64,000 bases of DNA from Amycolatopsis coloradensis. GTDB taxonomy: Bacteria > Actinomycetota > Actinomycetes > Mycobacteriales > Pseudonocardiaceae. Under the pieces are notes generated by a model that was not told the DNA's origin, did not search any database, and worked only from the letters and a program-made list of their open reading frames with translations. The translations under genes were made by a program, and so were the position numbers. Positions 26,317 to 35,436 of this stretch are shown piece after piece; the stretch's first letter is position 1, and the number at the start of each line of letters is the position of its first letter. The DNA lies in contig NZ_CP150484.1 of assembly GCF_037997115.1 (NCBI RefSeq), positions 4,497,074 to 4,561,073 on the forward strand. The letters are read 5' to 3'.

Positions 26317-29300
26317 CCGACACCTTGCCCGTCGTGGGTGGCCACGGACCGCCACTGTCCTATCCGGACACCACGATCACCGGGCTGATCCTCGCCCAGG
26401 CCGCGCGCACCCCGGACGCCGTCGCCGTCCGGCAGGGTGACGCCCGGCTCACCTACCGCGAACTGGTCGCGTCGGCGACCGGCGTCGCCCGGCTGCTGTG
26501 GGCCCGGGGTGCCGGGCCCGGCACCCGCGTCGGCGTCTGCGCTGACCGACGGCCGGAGCTGGTCTCGACCGTTGTGGGCGTGCTGCTGTCCGGGGCCGCC
26601 TACGTGCCGCTCGAACCCGGCGGCCCGAAGGCGCGGCTGGCCGAAATCGCCGGGGACGCCGAGGTCTCCCTTGTTGTCGGCGACCGCGCCAAGGCCGAAT
26701 TCGGTGCCGCGCAAGGCATCGAGGCGCTCGACGTGCCCCCGCCCGCGGACGGACCCGCCGAATGCCCCGCCGGGCCGGACGACCTCGTTCACCTCCTCTA
26801 CACCTCCGGCTCCACCGGCCGCCCCAAGGGTGTGCTGACCAGTCACCGCAACGTGGTCGCGTTCGTCACCGGGTTCGCCGCCGCCCTCGGGATCCGGCCC
26901 GGCGCCCGGGCGCTCGGTATCTCCTCGCCCGCCTTCGACGCCTTCACCATGGACGTGTTCGTCCCGCTGGCGCACGGCGGATCGGTCCAGCTCGCCGGCG
27001 CCGCCGACCGGGCCGACCCCGAACGGCTGCGGCGGTTCCTCGTCGAGCACGACGTCGAGTGGGGCTTCGTCACGCCGACGCTGCTGTCCATGGTGGACCC
27101 CGCGGCCGTGCCCGGCTGGCGCGTCATCGCCTGCGGCGGCGAGCCGGTGCCCGCGGAGCTCGCCGCGCGCTGGCTGCCGGGACGGCGGTTCTTCAACGCT
27201 TATGGCCCGACCGAGACCACCGTCGTGGTCGTCACCGACGAGGTCACCGGTATCCCCAGCGACCCGCTGCCGCTCGGCCGCCCGACGCCGAACCACCGGG
27301 CGTACGTCGTGGACGCCGGGCTGCGGCCGGTCGCGCCCGGCGAGATCGGCGAGCTGCTCATCGGCGGCCCTGGCGTCGCCCTCGGCTACCTCGGCAGCCC
27401 CGAGCTGACCGCCGAGAAGTTCGTCGACGACCCGATCACGCCGGGAGAACGGCTCTACCGCACCGGAGACCTGGCCCGGGAGCTGCCCGACGGGCGTCTC
27501 GAGTTCGCCGGCCGCGCCGACCGGCAGGTGAAGGTCCGCGGCCAGCGGATCGAGCTGGGCGAGGTGGAGGCGGCGCTCACGACCCACCCGGACGTCGACG
27601 CCGCCGCCGTGACGGCCGTCCCCGGCCCGGTGGGCACCCGGCTGGTGGCCTTCCTGGCACCGGCGTCGGCACCGTCCGATGTGGACGAACTCGGCCGGGA
27701 CCGGCTCACCGCGGCGATGCGCCCGGCCGCGGTCCGGGTGCTCGACCGCCTGCCGGTCAACCCGCTCACCGGCAAGATCGACCGGCCCGCGCTGCGCGAC
27801 CTGGCCGAAGCGGTGCTGGCGGGACGACGGGAGGACCTCGGCCCGCTCGGCACCCCGGCAGAACGCGCGGTCGCGGCCATCTGGCGGCGAGTGCTCGGCG
27901 ACGGCGCGGGGACGGACTTCCTGGCCTCGGGCGGGAACTCGATCGCCGCGATGCGCCTGGTCGCGGCGCTGCGCACGGAGCTGGCCGCGGACGTCGCCGC
28001 GGAGGACGTGCTCGCGAGCGGCACTCTCGACGGGCTCACCCGGCGGGTCGCGGCCGCGTCGCCGCTGACCGGGCCGGGCCTGACCACCGGGCACGCGCCC
28101 ACCCTGTCGCCGCAGCAGCGGCGGCTGTGGTTCCTCGACCAGCTCGCCCCGGACGCCGCGCCGTACAACATCGCGATGGCGTTCCGGCTGACCGGTGCGC
28201 TGGACGTCGACGCGCTGCGCCACGCCTTGCGCGCGGTCGCCGAGCGGCACGATGTGCTCCGCTGGCGGATCCGCGCCGTCGACGGCGCGCCGGTGGCGGA
28301 TCGTCTGCCGCCGTCGGACGTTCCGCTGCCGGTGGCGCCGGTGACCGAGGACGGTCTGCGGGCCCGGCTGGCCGCCGACGCCGCGACGCCGGTGCACCTG
28401 GACCGTGAGGCTCCCTGGCGTGTGCGGCTCTACCGGCTCGGCGAGACGGAGCACGTGCTCGGCTTCACGCTGCATCACGCGGTGTTCGACGGCTGGTCTC
28501 AAGACCTGCTGTGCGCCGACCTTTCGGCGGCCTACCGGGGCGAGCCGCTGCCACCGCCGGTGGCGTCCTATGCGGATTACGCGGTGTGGCGAGCCGGACG
28601 CGACGAACGCCGGGAAGCGGTGGATGTCGCGTGGTGGACCGAACGTCTCGCCGGTGCACCATCCACAGTGGACCTTCCGCGCGACCGGCCGCGCCCGGCC
28701 GTGCAGACCTACCGGGGCGCAAGCCTGCGTCAGTCCTTTTCGGACGGTGTCGCCGAGTCGGTGCGGGCGCTGGCCGCCCGCACCGGCACGACACGCGCCG
28801 GGGTGCTGCTCGCCGCGTTCGGCCAGCTGCTGCGGCGGCTCACCGGGGCGACCGACCACCTGGTCGCCACGGTCGTCGCCGACCGGCAGCTCGCCGAATG
28901 CCAGGAGGTCGCGGGGTTCTTCGTCGACATCGTGCCGGTGCGGCTGCGGGCCGACGACGCCGCGGACTTCGCCACGCACGTCCGCGACGGCGGCGCGGGA
29001 CTCCTCGCCGCGACCGCGCATCCGGCCGCCCCGGTCGAGCGGCTCGTCGAGGCGCTCGGCGTGCCCCGCGATCCTGCGCGTGCCCCGCTCGTGCAGGTGA
29101 TGTTCAACGTCCTGAACTTCGCCGAGCCGAGGCTGGACCTGCCGGGAGTGGCCTCGGCGTGGCTGCCGGTCGACAAGCCGGGGTCGCCGTTCGACCTCAC
29201 GGTGTACGTCCACGACGACGGCGTCGAACTGCTGTACAACCCGGATCTGTTCGACCACACCCGGATGGCCGGGCTCGCCGAGGACTACGTCGCCCTGCTC

Positions 29301-29771
29301 GGCGCGCTGGCCGCGGCGCCGGACGCGCCGGTCGGGACGAGCGTGCCGGAGCTGCCGCGGGCGGACGTCCGCACCGCCGCTCCCGCCGCGGCGGCCCGCG
29401 TCAGGGCACGCCCGGTGCCGGTGGTCGCGGATCCGGTGGCGCTCGCCGCGACCGAGGCCGTGATCGCGCGTGCCTGGTGTGACGTCCTGGGCGTGGCCGA
29501 AGTGGGGCACACCGAGAACTTCTTCGACGTGGGCGGGCATTCGCTCGCCCTCGCCCGGGTGCACGCCCAGGTCACCGCCCGGCTCGCCCGCCGGATCCCG
29601 ATGGTCGACCTGTTCACCCATCCCACCGTCCGCGCCCTCGCGGCGCACCTGCACTCCGGCGACGCCGCCAGCCCGGAGCTGGCGCGCGCCGCCGAACGCG
29701 TCGCCGCCCGCCGCGGCCGCACCCAGACCAGAAGACCCCGTCGCACCGCCGGCCCGGCCGGCCCCGGATAG
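26313..29771 (+). CDS. NRPS: A-PCP-C-PCP
   Basis: 1152 residues; GTG 26313 overlaps the previous stop (GTGA). Adenylation (about 15-510) has A3 LYTSGSTGRPKG, NAYGPTETT and LYRTGDLARELPDG, with code D-A-M-F-I-C-A-V-V-K. This resembles no set I know but is hydrophobic. PCP1 has the Ser in LASGGNSIAAM (about 543). The condensation domain (about 590-1010) has an intact HHAVFDGWS motif. PCP2 has the Ser in FFDVGGHSLALA (about 1077). PCP2 has no A domain of its own and must be loaded in trans, or receive the condensed intermediate. The C-terminal tail is Arg/Pro-rich. Condensation would join the PCP1-bound residue to whatever PCP2 carries. Confidence 0.92.
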   Translation: MTDTLPVVGGHGPPLSYPDTTITGLILAQAARTPDAVAVRQGDARLTYRELVASATGVARLLWARGAGPGTRVGVCADRRPELVSTVVGVLLSGAAYVPLEPGGPKARLAEIAGDAEVSLVVGDRAKAEFGAAQGIEALDVPPPADGPAECPAGPDDLVHLLYTSGSTGRPKGVLTSHRNVVAFVTGFAAALGIRPGARALGISSPAFDAFTMDVFVPLAHGGSVQLAGAADRADPERLRRFLVEHDVEWGFVTPTLLSMVDPAAVPGWRVIACGGEPVPAELAARWLPGRRFFNAYGPTETTVVVVTDEVTGIPSDPLPLGRPTPNHRAYVVDAGLRPVAPGEIGELLIGGPGVALGYLGSPELTAEKFVDDPITPGERLYRTGDLARELPDGRLEFAGRADRQVKVRGQRIELGEVEAALTTHPDVDAAAVTAVPGPVGTRLVAFLAPASAPSDVDELGRDRLTAAMRPAAVRVLDRLPVNPLTGKIDRPALRDLAEAVLAGRREDLGPLGTPAERAVAAIWRRVLGDGAGTDFLASGGNSIAAMRLVAALRTELAADVAAEDVLASGTLDGLTRRVAAASPLTGPGLTTGHAPTLSPQQRRLWFLDQLAPDAAPYNIAMAFRLTGALDVDALRHALRAVAERHDVLRWRIRAVDGAPVADRLPPSDVPLPVAPVTEDGLRARLAADAATPVHLDREAPWRVRLYRLGETEHVLGFTLHHAVFDGWSQDLLCADLSAAYRGEPLPPPVASYADYAVWRAGRDERREAVDVAWWTERLAGAPSTVDLPRDRPRPAVQTYRGASLRQSFSDGVAESVRALAARTGTTRAGVLLAAFGQLLRRLTGATDHLVATVVADRQLAECQEVAGFFVDIVPVRLRADDAADFATHVRDGGAGLLAATAHPAAPVERLVEALGVPRDPARAPLVQVMFNVLNFAEPRLDLPGVASAWLPVDKPGSPFDLTVYVHDDGVELLYNPDLFDHTRMAGLAEDYVALLGALAAAPDAPVGTSVPELPRADVRTAAPAAAARVRARPVPVVADPVALAATEAVIARAWCDVLGVAEVGHTENFFDVGGHSLALARVHAQVTARLARRIPMVDLFTHPTVRALAAHLHSGDAASPELARAAERVAARRGRTQTRRPRRTAGPAGPG

Positions 29772-29781
29772 GAGCACCACC

Positions 29782-32700
29782 GTGACCCACCTCCCCGAAA
29801 CCGGCACCGGCGATCCCGGAGCCGAACCCATCGCGATCGTCGGACTGGACGTGCGCGTGCCCGGCGCGCGTGACGCGCGGCAGTTCTGGCGCAACCTCGT
29901 CGACGGCGTCGAGTCGATCGTGCCCGCCACCCGCGAAGAGATGATCGCCCGCGGTGCCGCACCGGACACGGTGGACGATCCGAGCTGGGTGAACGCCACC
30001 GCCGTGGTCGACGGCTTCGACGAGTTCGACGCGGAACTGTTCGGCATGACCAGCCGCGAGGCCGAGATCACCGACCCGCAGCATCGGCTGTTCCTCCAGT
30101 CGTGCCACGCCGCGCTCACCGACGCGGGCTACGACCCGGCCCGTTTCGACGGCGCGATCGGCGTCTACGGCGGGTCCGGGGGCACCGGATACCTGACCGA
30201 GAACCTGATGCGCAACGAGCGGCTCCTCGCCTCGCAGCACGGCGGGATCGGCATCTCGACCGGCAACCAGCCGAGCTACCTGACGACGTCGGTGTCGTAC
30301 AAGCTCAACCTGCGCGGCCCGAGCCTCGCGGTGTTCACCGCCTGCTCGACGTCGCTGGTCGCCGTGCACCTCGCCTGTGAGGCCCTGCGCAACGGCGAAT
30401 GCGACATGGCGCTGGCCGGCGGGGTCAACATCGAGATGCCGCACGGCGTCGGCTACATGGGCGTCGACGGCTTCACCTCACCGGACGGTCACGTCCGCGC
30501 GTTCGACGCGGGCGCCAACGGCACGGTCTGGAGCAGCGGCGTCGGGGTCGTGCTGGTGAAGCGGCTGTCGCAGGCGATCGAGGACGGCGACCACATCCGG
30601 GGTGTCGTGCTCGGCAACGCGATCAACAACGACGGCGCCACCAAGGTCGGTTTCTCCGCGCCCAGTGTGTCCGGGCAGACCGAAGCGGTCGCGCAGGCCG
30701 TCGGCATGGCCGGGGTCGACCCGCGCACCATCGGCTACGTCGAGGCGCACGGCACCGGCACCGCGCTGGGCGACCCGATCGAGATCACCGCACTGTCCAC
30801 TGTGTACGGAAACGGGGTCGAGGACACCGGCTGGTGCGCGATCGGCTCGGTGAAGTCCAACATCGGCCACCTGTCGCAGGCGGCGGGCGTGGTCTCGTTG
30901 ATCAAGGCCGTGCTCGTGATGGAACACGGGCTGATCCCGCCGACCATCAACTACCACGAACCCAACCCCGGTATCGACTTCCCGGCGAGCCCGTTCTATC
31001 CGGCGCGCGAGGTGACGAAGTGGGAGGCGGACCGGGTGCCGCGGCGGGCGGGCGTCAGCTCGTTCGGCGTCGGCGGCACCAACGCGCACGTCGTGCTGGA
31101 GGAGGCGCCGAGCCCGCAGCGGTCCCGGACGCCGCATCCCGCGCATCTGCTGCGCGTGTCGGCCAACACCGCGGAGGCGCTCTCGGCCGCGGTCGACCAG
31201 CTCGCCGAGCGGCTGGCCGGGGACGTCGACCTCGACCTCGCCGACGTGGCCTACACCCTGGCCGCCGGGCGCACCGAATACCCGCACCGCGCGGTCGTCG
31301 TCGCCCGCGACCCGGAGGACGCGGTCGACGGGCTGCGCGACCCCCGGCGCCTCGTGTCCGCACAGGCCGGGGAGACGAACGTGGCGTTCCTCTTCCCAGG
31401 GCAGGGTTCCCAGTACGCCGGGATGGGCGCCGAGCTGTACGACGCCGAGCCGGTGTTCGCCGCGGCCGTCGACGAGTGCCTGCGGCTGCTCGAATCCGAG
31501 CTGCCGGAGCTGCGCGACCTGATCTTCCGGCCCGGTGGCGAGCAGGCGCTGCGGGAAACCCGCGTGACCCAGCCCGCGCTGTTCGTCGTCGAGTACGCGC
31601 TGGCGAGGCTGTGGCTGAGCTGGGGCGTGCGGCCGGCGGCGATGATCGGGCACTCGGTCGGCGAGTACGTCGCCGCCACCGTCGCCGGGGTCTTCACCCT
31701 GCCGGACGCGCTGAACCTGGTCGCCACGCGCGGCCGCCTCATGCAGTCGATGCCCGCCGGGGCGATGCTGGCCGTCCAGCTCGACGAGGAGAGCGTCGCC
31801 TCGCGGCTGCCGGACACACTCGCGATCGCCGGGGTGAACGGGCCCGGCACGTGTGTCGTGGCCGGGCCGTCGGACGCGGTCGCGGAGTTCGCGGCGACGC
31901 TCAAGTCCAGCGGCGTGCAATGCCGCGAACTGGTGACTTCGCACGCGTTCCACTCGCCGATGATGGACCCGATCCTCGCCGAGTTCACCGCGGCCGTCAC
32001 CGCCGTCACCCGCACCGCGCCCACGCGGCCGTTCCTGTCGAACGTCACCGGCGACTGGATCACCGACGCCCAGGCCACCGACCCGGCCTACTGGGCCTCG
32101 CACCTGCGTCAGGCCGTCCGGTTCGGCGACTGCGTCAAGAACCTGTTCGCCCGCGGCGGTCGCTGGGCGCTCGTCGAATGCGGCCCGGGTCACCAGCTGT
32201 CCGGGCTGTCCCGCGGCCAGGTGCCGAAGGGCATGCCCGCGCCGCAGCCGAGCCTGCCGGGCCGTACCGAGCGCATCGGCGACGTCGAAACGCTCTACGG
32301 CGCGGCCGGTCTCTTGTGGACGAACGGGGTTTCGCTGGAACCGCGGACGTTCGGCGCGCCCGGCCACCGGGTCCCGCTGCCTGGCTACCCGTACGCGCGC
32401 AAACGGTACTGGGTCGACCCGGACCCGGTCACGGCTGCCCAGCCCGTGCGGTCGACCGGTCCGCTGCCGCTGTCCGAGTGGTTCGCGGTCCCGGCGTGGC
32501 GGCAGGCGGAACCGGACCTGAGACGCGAGCCCTTCGCGGACGCGCTCGTCTTCACCGCCGACGACGTCCTGCCCGGCCTGCTCCGCGACGCGGGGGTGGC
32601 GGTCACCGAGGTGCGCCCCGGCGACGGGTTCGCCGCGACGGAGACCGGATTCACCGTCCGGCCCGGGGTCCGCGAGGACTACGACGCGCTCGTCGCCGCG

Positions 32701-35112
32701 CTACCCGCCCGGCCCGAGCGGGTCGTCCACGCCTGGACGCTGGCCGGGGAAGAGCGCGGCATGGCCGCACAGGACCACGGGTTCTTCAGTGTGCTCAATC
32801 TTGTTCAGGCCTGGGGCGAGCCGGTGCGGATCGACGTGCTGAGCTCCGGCACCGCCGACGTCACCGGTACCGATCTGACCCGGCCCGAGCACGCGACCCT
32901 CGCCGGAATCGCGAGGGTGGTGCCGCTGGAGGTGCCGGGCACGGTGGTGCGCCGGATTGACGTAATCGACGCTGATCGCTTGCAGGACACCATCGCCGAG
33001 CTGTTCCGCCCGGCGGACGCGGCGGCCGAGGTGGCGCTGCGATCCGGTCGTCGCTGGGTGCTCGACTACACCCAGCTCGAACTGCCCGCGGCCGCGGAGC
33101 CGGTGCTGCGCGACGGCGGCCGGTACCTGATCACGGGCGGGACCGGCGGTATCGGCATCACGCTCGCCGAGGATCTCGCCCGCCGGGTGCGGGCGAAGCT
33201 CGTGCTGCTCACCCGCGCCGGGCTGCCGCCGCGGGCGGAGTGGGACGCGCACCTCGCCGCGCACGGCGGCACCGACCGCGCCGGGCGCGCGATGCTCGCC
33301 GTGCGGCGGATGGAGGCCGCGGGCGCGGTGGTGCACGTCGTCGCCGCCGACGTCACCGACCCGGCGCGGCTGCGCGAGGTCCGTGAGCTGGCCGAGCGCG
33401 AGTTCGGCGGTCTCGACGGGATCGTGCACGCCGCCGGGCTGCCCGGCGGCGGTGTCGCCGAGGTGAAGGAGCGGGCCGCGGCCGAAGCCGTGCTGGCCCC
33501 GAAGATCGCCGGGACGCTGGCGCTGGCCGAGGCGTTCGCCGACCTGCCGATGGACTTCGCCGCGCTGTGCTCGTCGATCACGGCGGTGGCGGGCGGCATC
33601 GGGCAGGTCGACTACTGCGCCGCCAACAACTTCCTCGACGCCTACGCGCGGGGCGGCCACGGCTGGCGGGCGCGGCTCGTCTCGCACGCCTGGGGTGGCT
33701 GGGAAGAGGTCGGCATGGCCGCGGAAGTGGCCGCGCCGACCACGATCCGCACCGCCCGGTCGCGGGCACTCGGCCCGGTCGAACACCCGGTGCTCACCAC
33801 GCGCACCGAGGACGGCGCGCACGGGCTGGTCTCGGCGGCCACGCACTGGCTGCTCGACGAGCACCGGATCGCCGGGGTGCCGGTGGTCCCGGGCACGGGA
33901 CACCTGGAGACCGTCCGCGCGGCGGTGGCCGCGTCGCTGCCGAAGCCCGGTGACGGACACGTCGTCGAGCTGCGGGACGTCGCCTTCCTGGAGCCGTTCG
34001 GCGTCCCGGACGGCGCCACCGCGGAGTACCGCGTGGAGTTCGACGGCGACGACTTCACCGTGACCAGCCACGTCGCGGGCGCGAGCCGGACCCACGTGCG
34101 CGGATCCGCCGGATGGGTCGAGGCGGGGCCGACGTCCACTGTGGACATCGAGGCGGTGACCGGGCGGACCGAGCCGATCGACGACGGGAAAGGCTTCGGC
34201 ACCGGCCGCACCAGCATGGTCACCTTCGGCCCGCGCTGGGCGGCGTTGCGCGAACACCGCATCGGCGCGGAGGAGGAGCTGGCCACGATCACGGCTCCCG
34301 ACGCGGCGGCGGGTGACGTCGGCACGTGGGGACTGCACCCGGCACTGCTGGACGTCGCGACCGCGTTCGGCCGCGGGCGGGGGAGTGGCACCTACCTGCC
34401 GATGAGCTACGGCCGGATCGTCGTGCACGACGCGCTCCCGGCGAGTTTCCGTAGTCATCTGCGCTACCGCGACTCCGGTGGCGACCAGGTGGTGGCGGCC
34501 GACCTCTCGCTGTGCGACGAGGCCGGACGCGTGCTCGTCACGATCGAGGACTTCGTGCTGCGGCAGGTCGATCAGGACGCCGTCGGCGGAGGCCTGACCT
34601 CTGCGTCCGCTGTGTCCGCTGTGGACACTGTCGGGTCCTCGACCGGGATCCGGCCGGTCGATGGTGCCGAGGCGTTCGTCCGGGCGTTGGCCCCCGGCCT
34701 CGGCGGGCAGGTGGTGATCAGCACCCTCCCGGTGCGGGAGCTGATCGAGCACCAGGTCACCGTCGAGGAGCTGGACGAACCCGACGGAGCGCCGGTGAAG
34801 GTGTCGGAGGACGACTACGTCGCCCCGCGCACCGAGCTGGAGGCCGAGATCGCCCGCCAGTGGACCGAGCTGCTCGGCGTGGAGAGGATCGGCGTGCACG
34901 ACGATTTCTTCGCCCTCGGCGGCAACTCGCTGGTCGCCATCCAGCTCATCGCCCAGGTGCGCAAGGCCACCGGCACGCGGCTGGCGATGAAGACGCTGTT
35001 CGAAGCGTCCACGGTGGCCACTCTGGCCGAGCGGATCGAGGAGCTGCGCGCCGGCAAGGCCGAGGCGCCGGACGAATCCGCCCGGACCACCATCCCGAAG
35101 CTCGAGCGCTGA
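29782..35112 (+). CDS. Type I PKS module: KS-AT-KR-DH-ACP
   Basis: 1776 residues; GTG 29782 follows GGAG. KS (about 15-440) has Cys in FTACSTSLVA plus EAHGTGTALGD and SNIGHLSQA. AT (about 535-830) has GQGSQYAGMG, GHSVGEYVA and the HAFH motif, which indicates malonyl-CoA. KR (about 1110-1320) has LITGGTGGIG and the SSITAVAGG/YCAANNF catalytic pair; it lacks the LDD motif of B-type KRs. A hotdog dehydratase (about 1340-1600) comes after the KR, with His1361 in HRIAGVPVVPG and Asp1524 in HPALLDVA. The ACP is PCP-like (FFALGGNSLVA, Ser about 1716). It should add one malonate unit as a 2,3-enoyl group. The KR-before-DH order is not the canonical modular one. Confidence 0.93.
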   Translation: MTHLPETGTGDPGAEPIAIVGLDVRVPGARDARQFWRNLVDGVESIVPATREEMIARGAAPDTVDDPSWVNATAVVDGFDEFDAELFGMTSREAEITDPQHRLFLQSCHAALTDAGYDPARFDGAIGVYGGSGGTGYLTENLMRNERLLASQHGGIGISTGNQPSYLTTSVSYKLNLRGPSLAVFTACSTSLVAVHLACEALRNGECDMALAGGVNIEMPHGVGYMGVDGFTSPDGHVRAFDAGANGTVWSSGVGVVLVKRLSQAIEDGDHIRGVVLGNAINNDGATKVGFSAPSVSGQTEAVAQAVGMAGVDPRTIGYVEAHGTGTALGDPIEITALSTVYGNGVEDTGWCAIGSVKSNIGHLSQAAGVVSLIKAVLVMEHGLIPPTINYHEPNPGIDFPASPFYPAREVTKWEADRVPRRAGVSSFGVGGTNAHVVLEEAPSPQRSRTPHPAHLLRVSANTAEALSAAVDQLAERLAGDVDLDLADVAYTLAAGRTEYPHRAVVVARDPEDAVDGLRDPRRLVSAQAGETNVAFLFPGQGSQYAGMGAELYDAEPVFAAAVDECLRLLESELPELRDLIFRPGGEQALRETRVTQPALFVVEYALARLWLSWGVRPAAMIGHSVGEYVAATVAGVFTLPDALNLVATRGRLMQSMPAGAMLAVQLDEESVASRLPDTLAIAGVNGPGTCVVAGPSDAVAEFAATLKSSGVQCRELVTSHAFHSPMMDPILAEFTAAVTAVTRTAPTRPFLSNVTGDWITDAQATDPAYWASHLRQAVRFGDCVKNLFARGGRWALVECGPGHQLSGLSRGQVPKGMPAPQPSLPGRTERIGDVETLYGAAGLLWTNGVSLEPRTFGAPGHRVPLPGYPYARKRYWVDPDPVTAAQPVRSTGPLPLSEWFAVPAWRQAEPDLRREPFADALVFTADDVLPGLLRDAGVAVTEVRPGDGFAATETGFTVRPGVREDYDALVAALPARPERVVHAWTLAGEERGMAAQDHGFFSVLNLVQAWGEPVRIDVLSSGTADVTGTDLTRPEHATLAGIARVVPLEVPGTVVRRIDVIDADRLQDTIAELFRPADAAAEVALRSGRRWVLDYTQLELPAAAEPVLRDGGRYLITGGTGGIGITLAEDLARRVRAKLVLLTRAGLPPRAEWDAHLAAHGGTDRAGRAMLAVRRMEAAGAVVHVVAADVTDPARLREVRELAEREFGGLDGIVHAAGLPGGGVAEVKERAAAEAVLAPKIAGTLALAEAFADLPMDFAALCSSITAVAGGIGQVDYCAANNFLDAYARGGHGWRARLVSHAWGGWEEVGMAAEVAAPTTIRTARSRALGPVEHPVLTTRTEDGAHGLVSAATHWLLDEHRIAGVPVVPGTGHLETVRAAVAASLPKPGDGHVVELRDVAFLEPFGVPDGATAEYRVEFDGDDFTVTSHVAGASRTHVRGSAGWVEAGPTSTVDIEAVTGRTEPIDDGKGFGTGRTSMVTFGPRWAALREHRIGAEEELATITAPDAAAGDVGTWGLHPALLDVATAFGRGRGSGTYLPMSYGRIVVHDALPASFRSHLRYRDSGGDQVVAADLSLCDEAGRVLVTIEDFVLRQVDQDAVGGGLTSASAVSAVDTVGSSTGIRPVDGAEAFVRALAPGLGGQVVISTLPVRELIEHQVTVEELDEPDGAPVKVSEDDYVAPRTELEAEIARQWTELLGVERIGVHDDFFALGGNSLVAIQLIAQVRKATGTRLAMKTLFEASTVATLAERIEELRAGKAEAPDESARTTIPKLER

Positions 35113-35436
35113 AGCGGTGATGGTCGTTGAGACGCGAACCGAGGGTCGGCCCGGGGGTCCGGCGCGCCCGCGACTATCCACAAGGGACTCAAATCCCTGC
35201 CATCGTGACCGTTTTGGGTGCTTTGCTCGGGGGTCGTGAGTGGCAATGGTCGTTCTAACGCTCTTTGCCACTCACGACCCCCCGGCGGAACCGTGCGAAG
35301 TTCGCGAACCGGGCACTTTGGCGGCGGAAAGCGTCCCTTGTGGACACTTCGGCCGCCCCGCCGGCCGGTTCGGAACGCGCCAGAGGTTCGATCGCGGACC
35401 GGCGGGTTCACCAACAGACACTGAGAACAGGAAATC
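35113..35436. other. Gap inside the cluster
   Basis: 324 bp without a gene, the only sizeable break in an otherwise overlapping gene set. It holds the strong hairpin at 35229-35282 and then about 150 bp leading to the next synthetase, whose ribosome site is AGGA close before its ATG. A separate promoter for the downstream genes may lie at 35290-35420, but I cannot define one. Confidence 0.6.
35229..35282. terminator. Perfect 18-bp hairpin between PKS and NRPS genes
   Basis: GGGGGTCGTGAGTGGCAA (35229-35246) pairs perfectly with 35265-35282 across an 18-nt loop. It may terminate the first three synthetase genes or attenuate read-through. Its core, GTCGTGAGTGG, resembles a dispersed Amycolatopsis palindrome, and a half copy (CTCGTGAGTGG) occurs near 47453. 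Confidence 0.7.

Noticed and set aside
23023-26355. 1110-codon open frame on the minus strand
   Set aside because: It is the antisense shadow of the A-PCP-KS synthetase in high-GC DNA; composition is Arg/Gly/Val repeats with no domain motif.
26283-30119. 1278-codon minus-strand frame opposite the A-PCP-C-PCP gene
   Set aside because: Low-complexity shadow with no family signature; the plus-strand frame carries all NRPS motifs.
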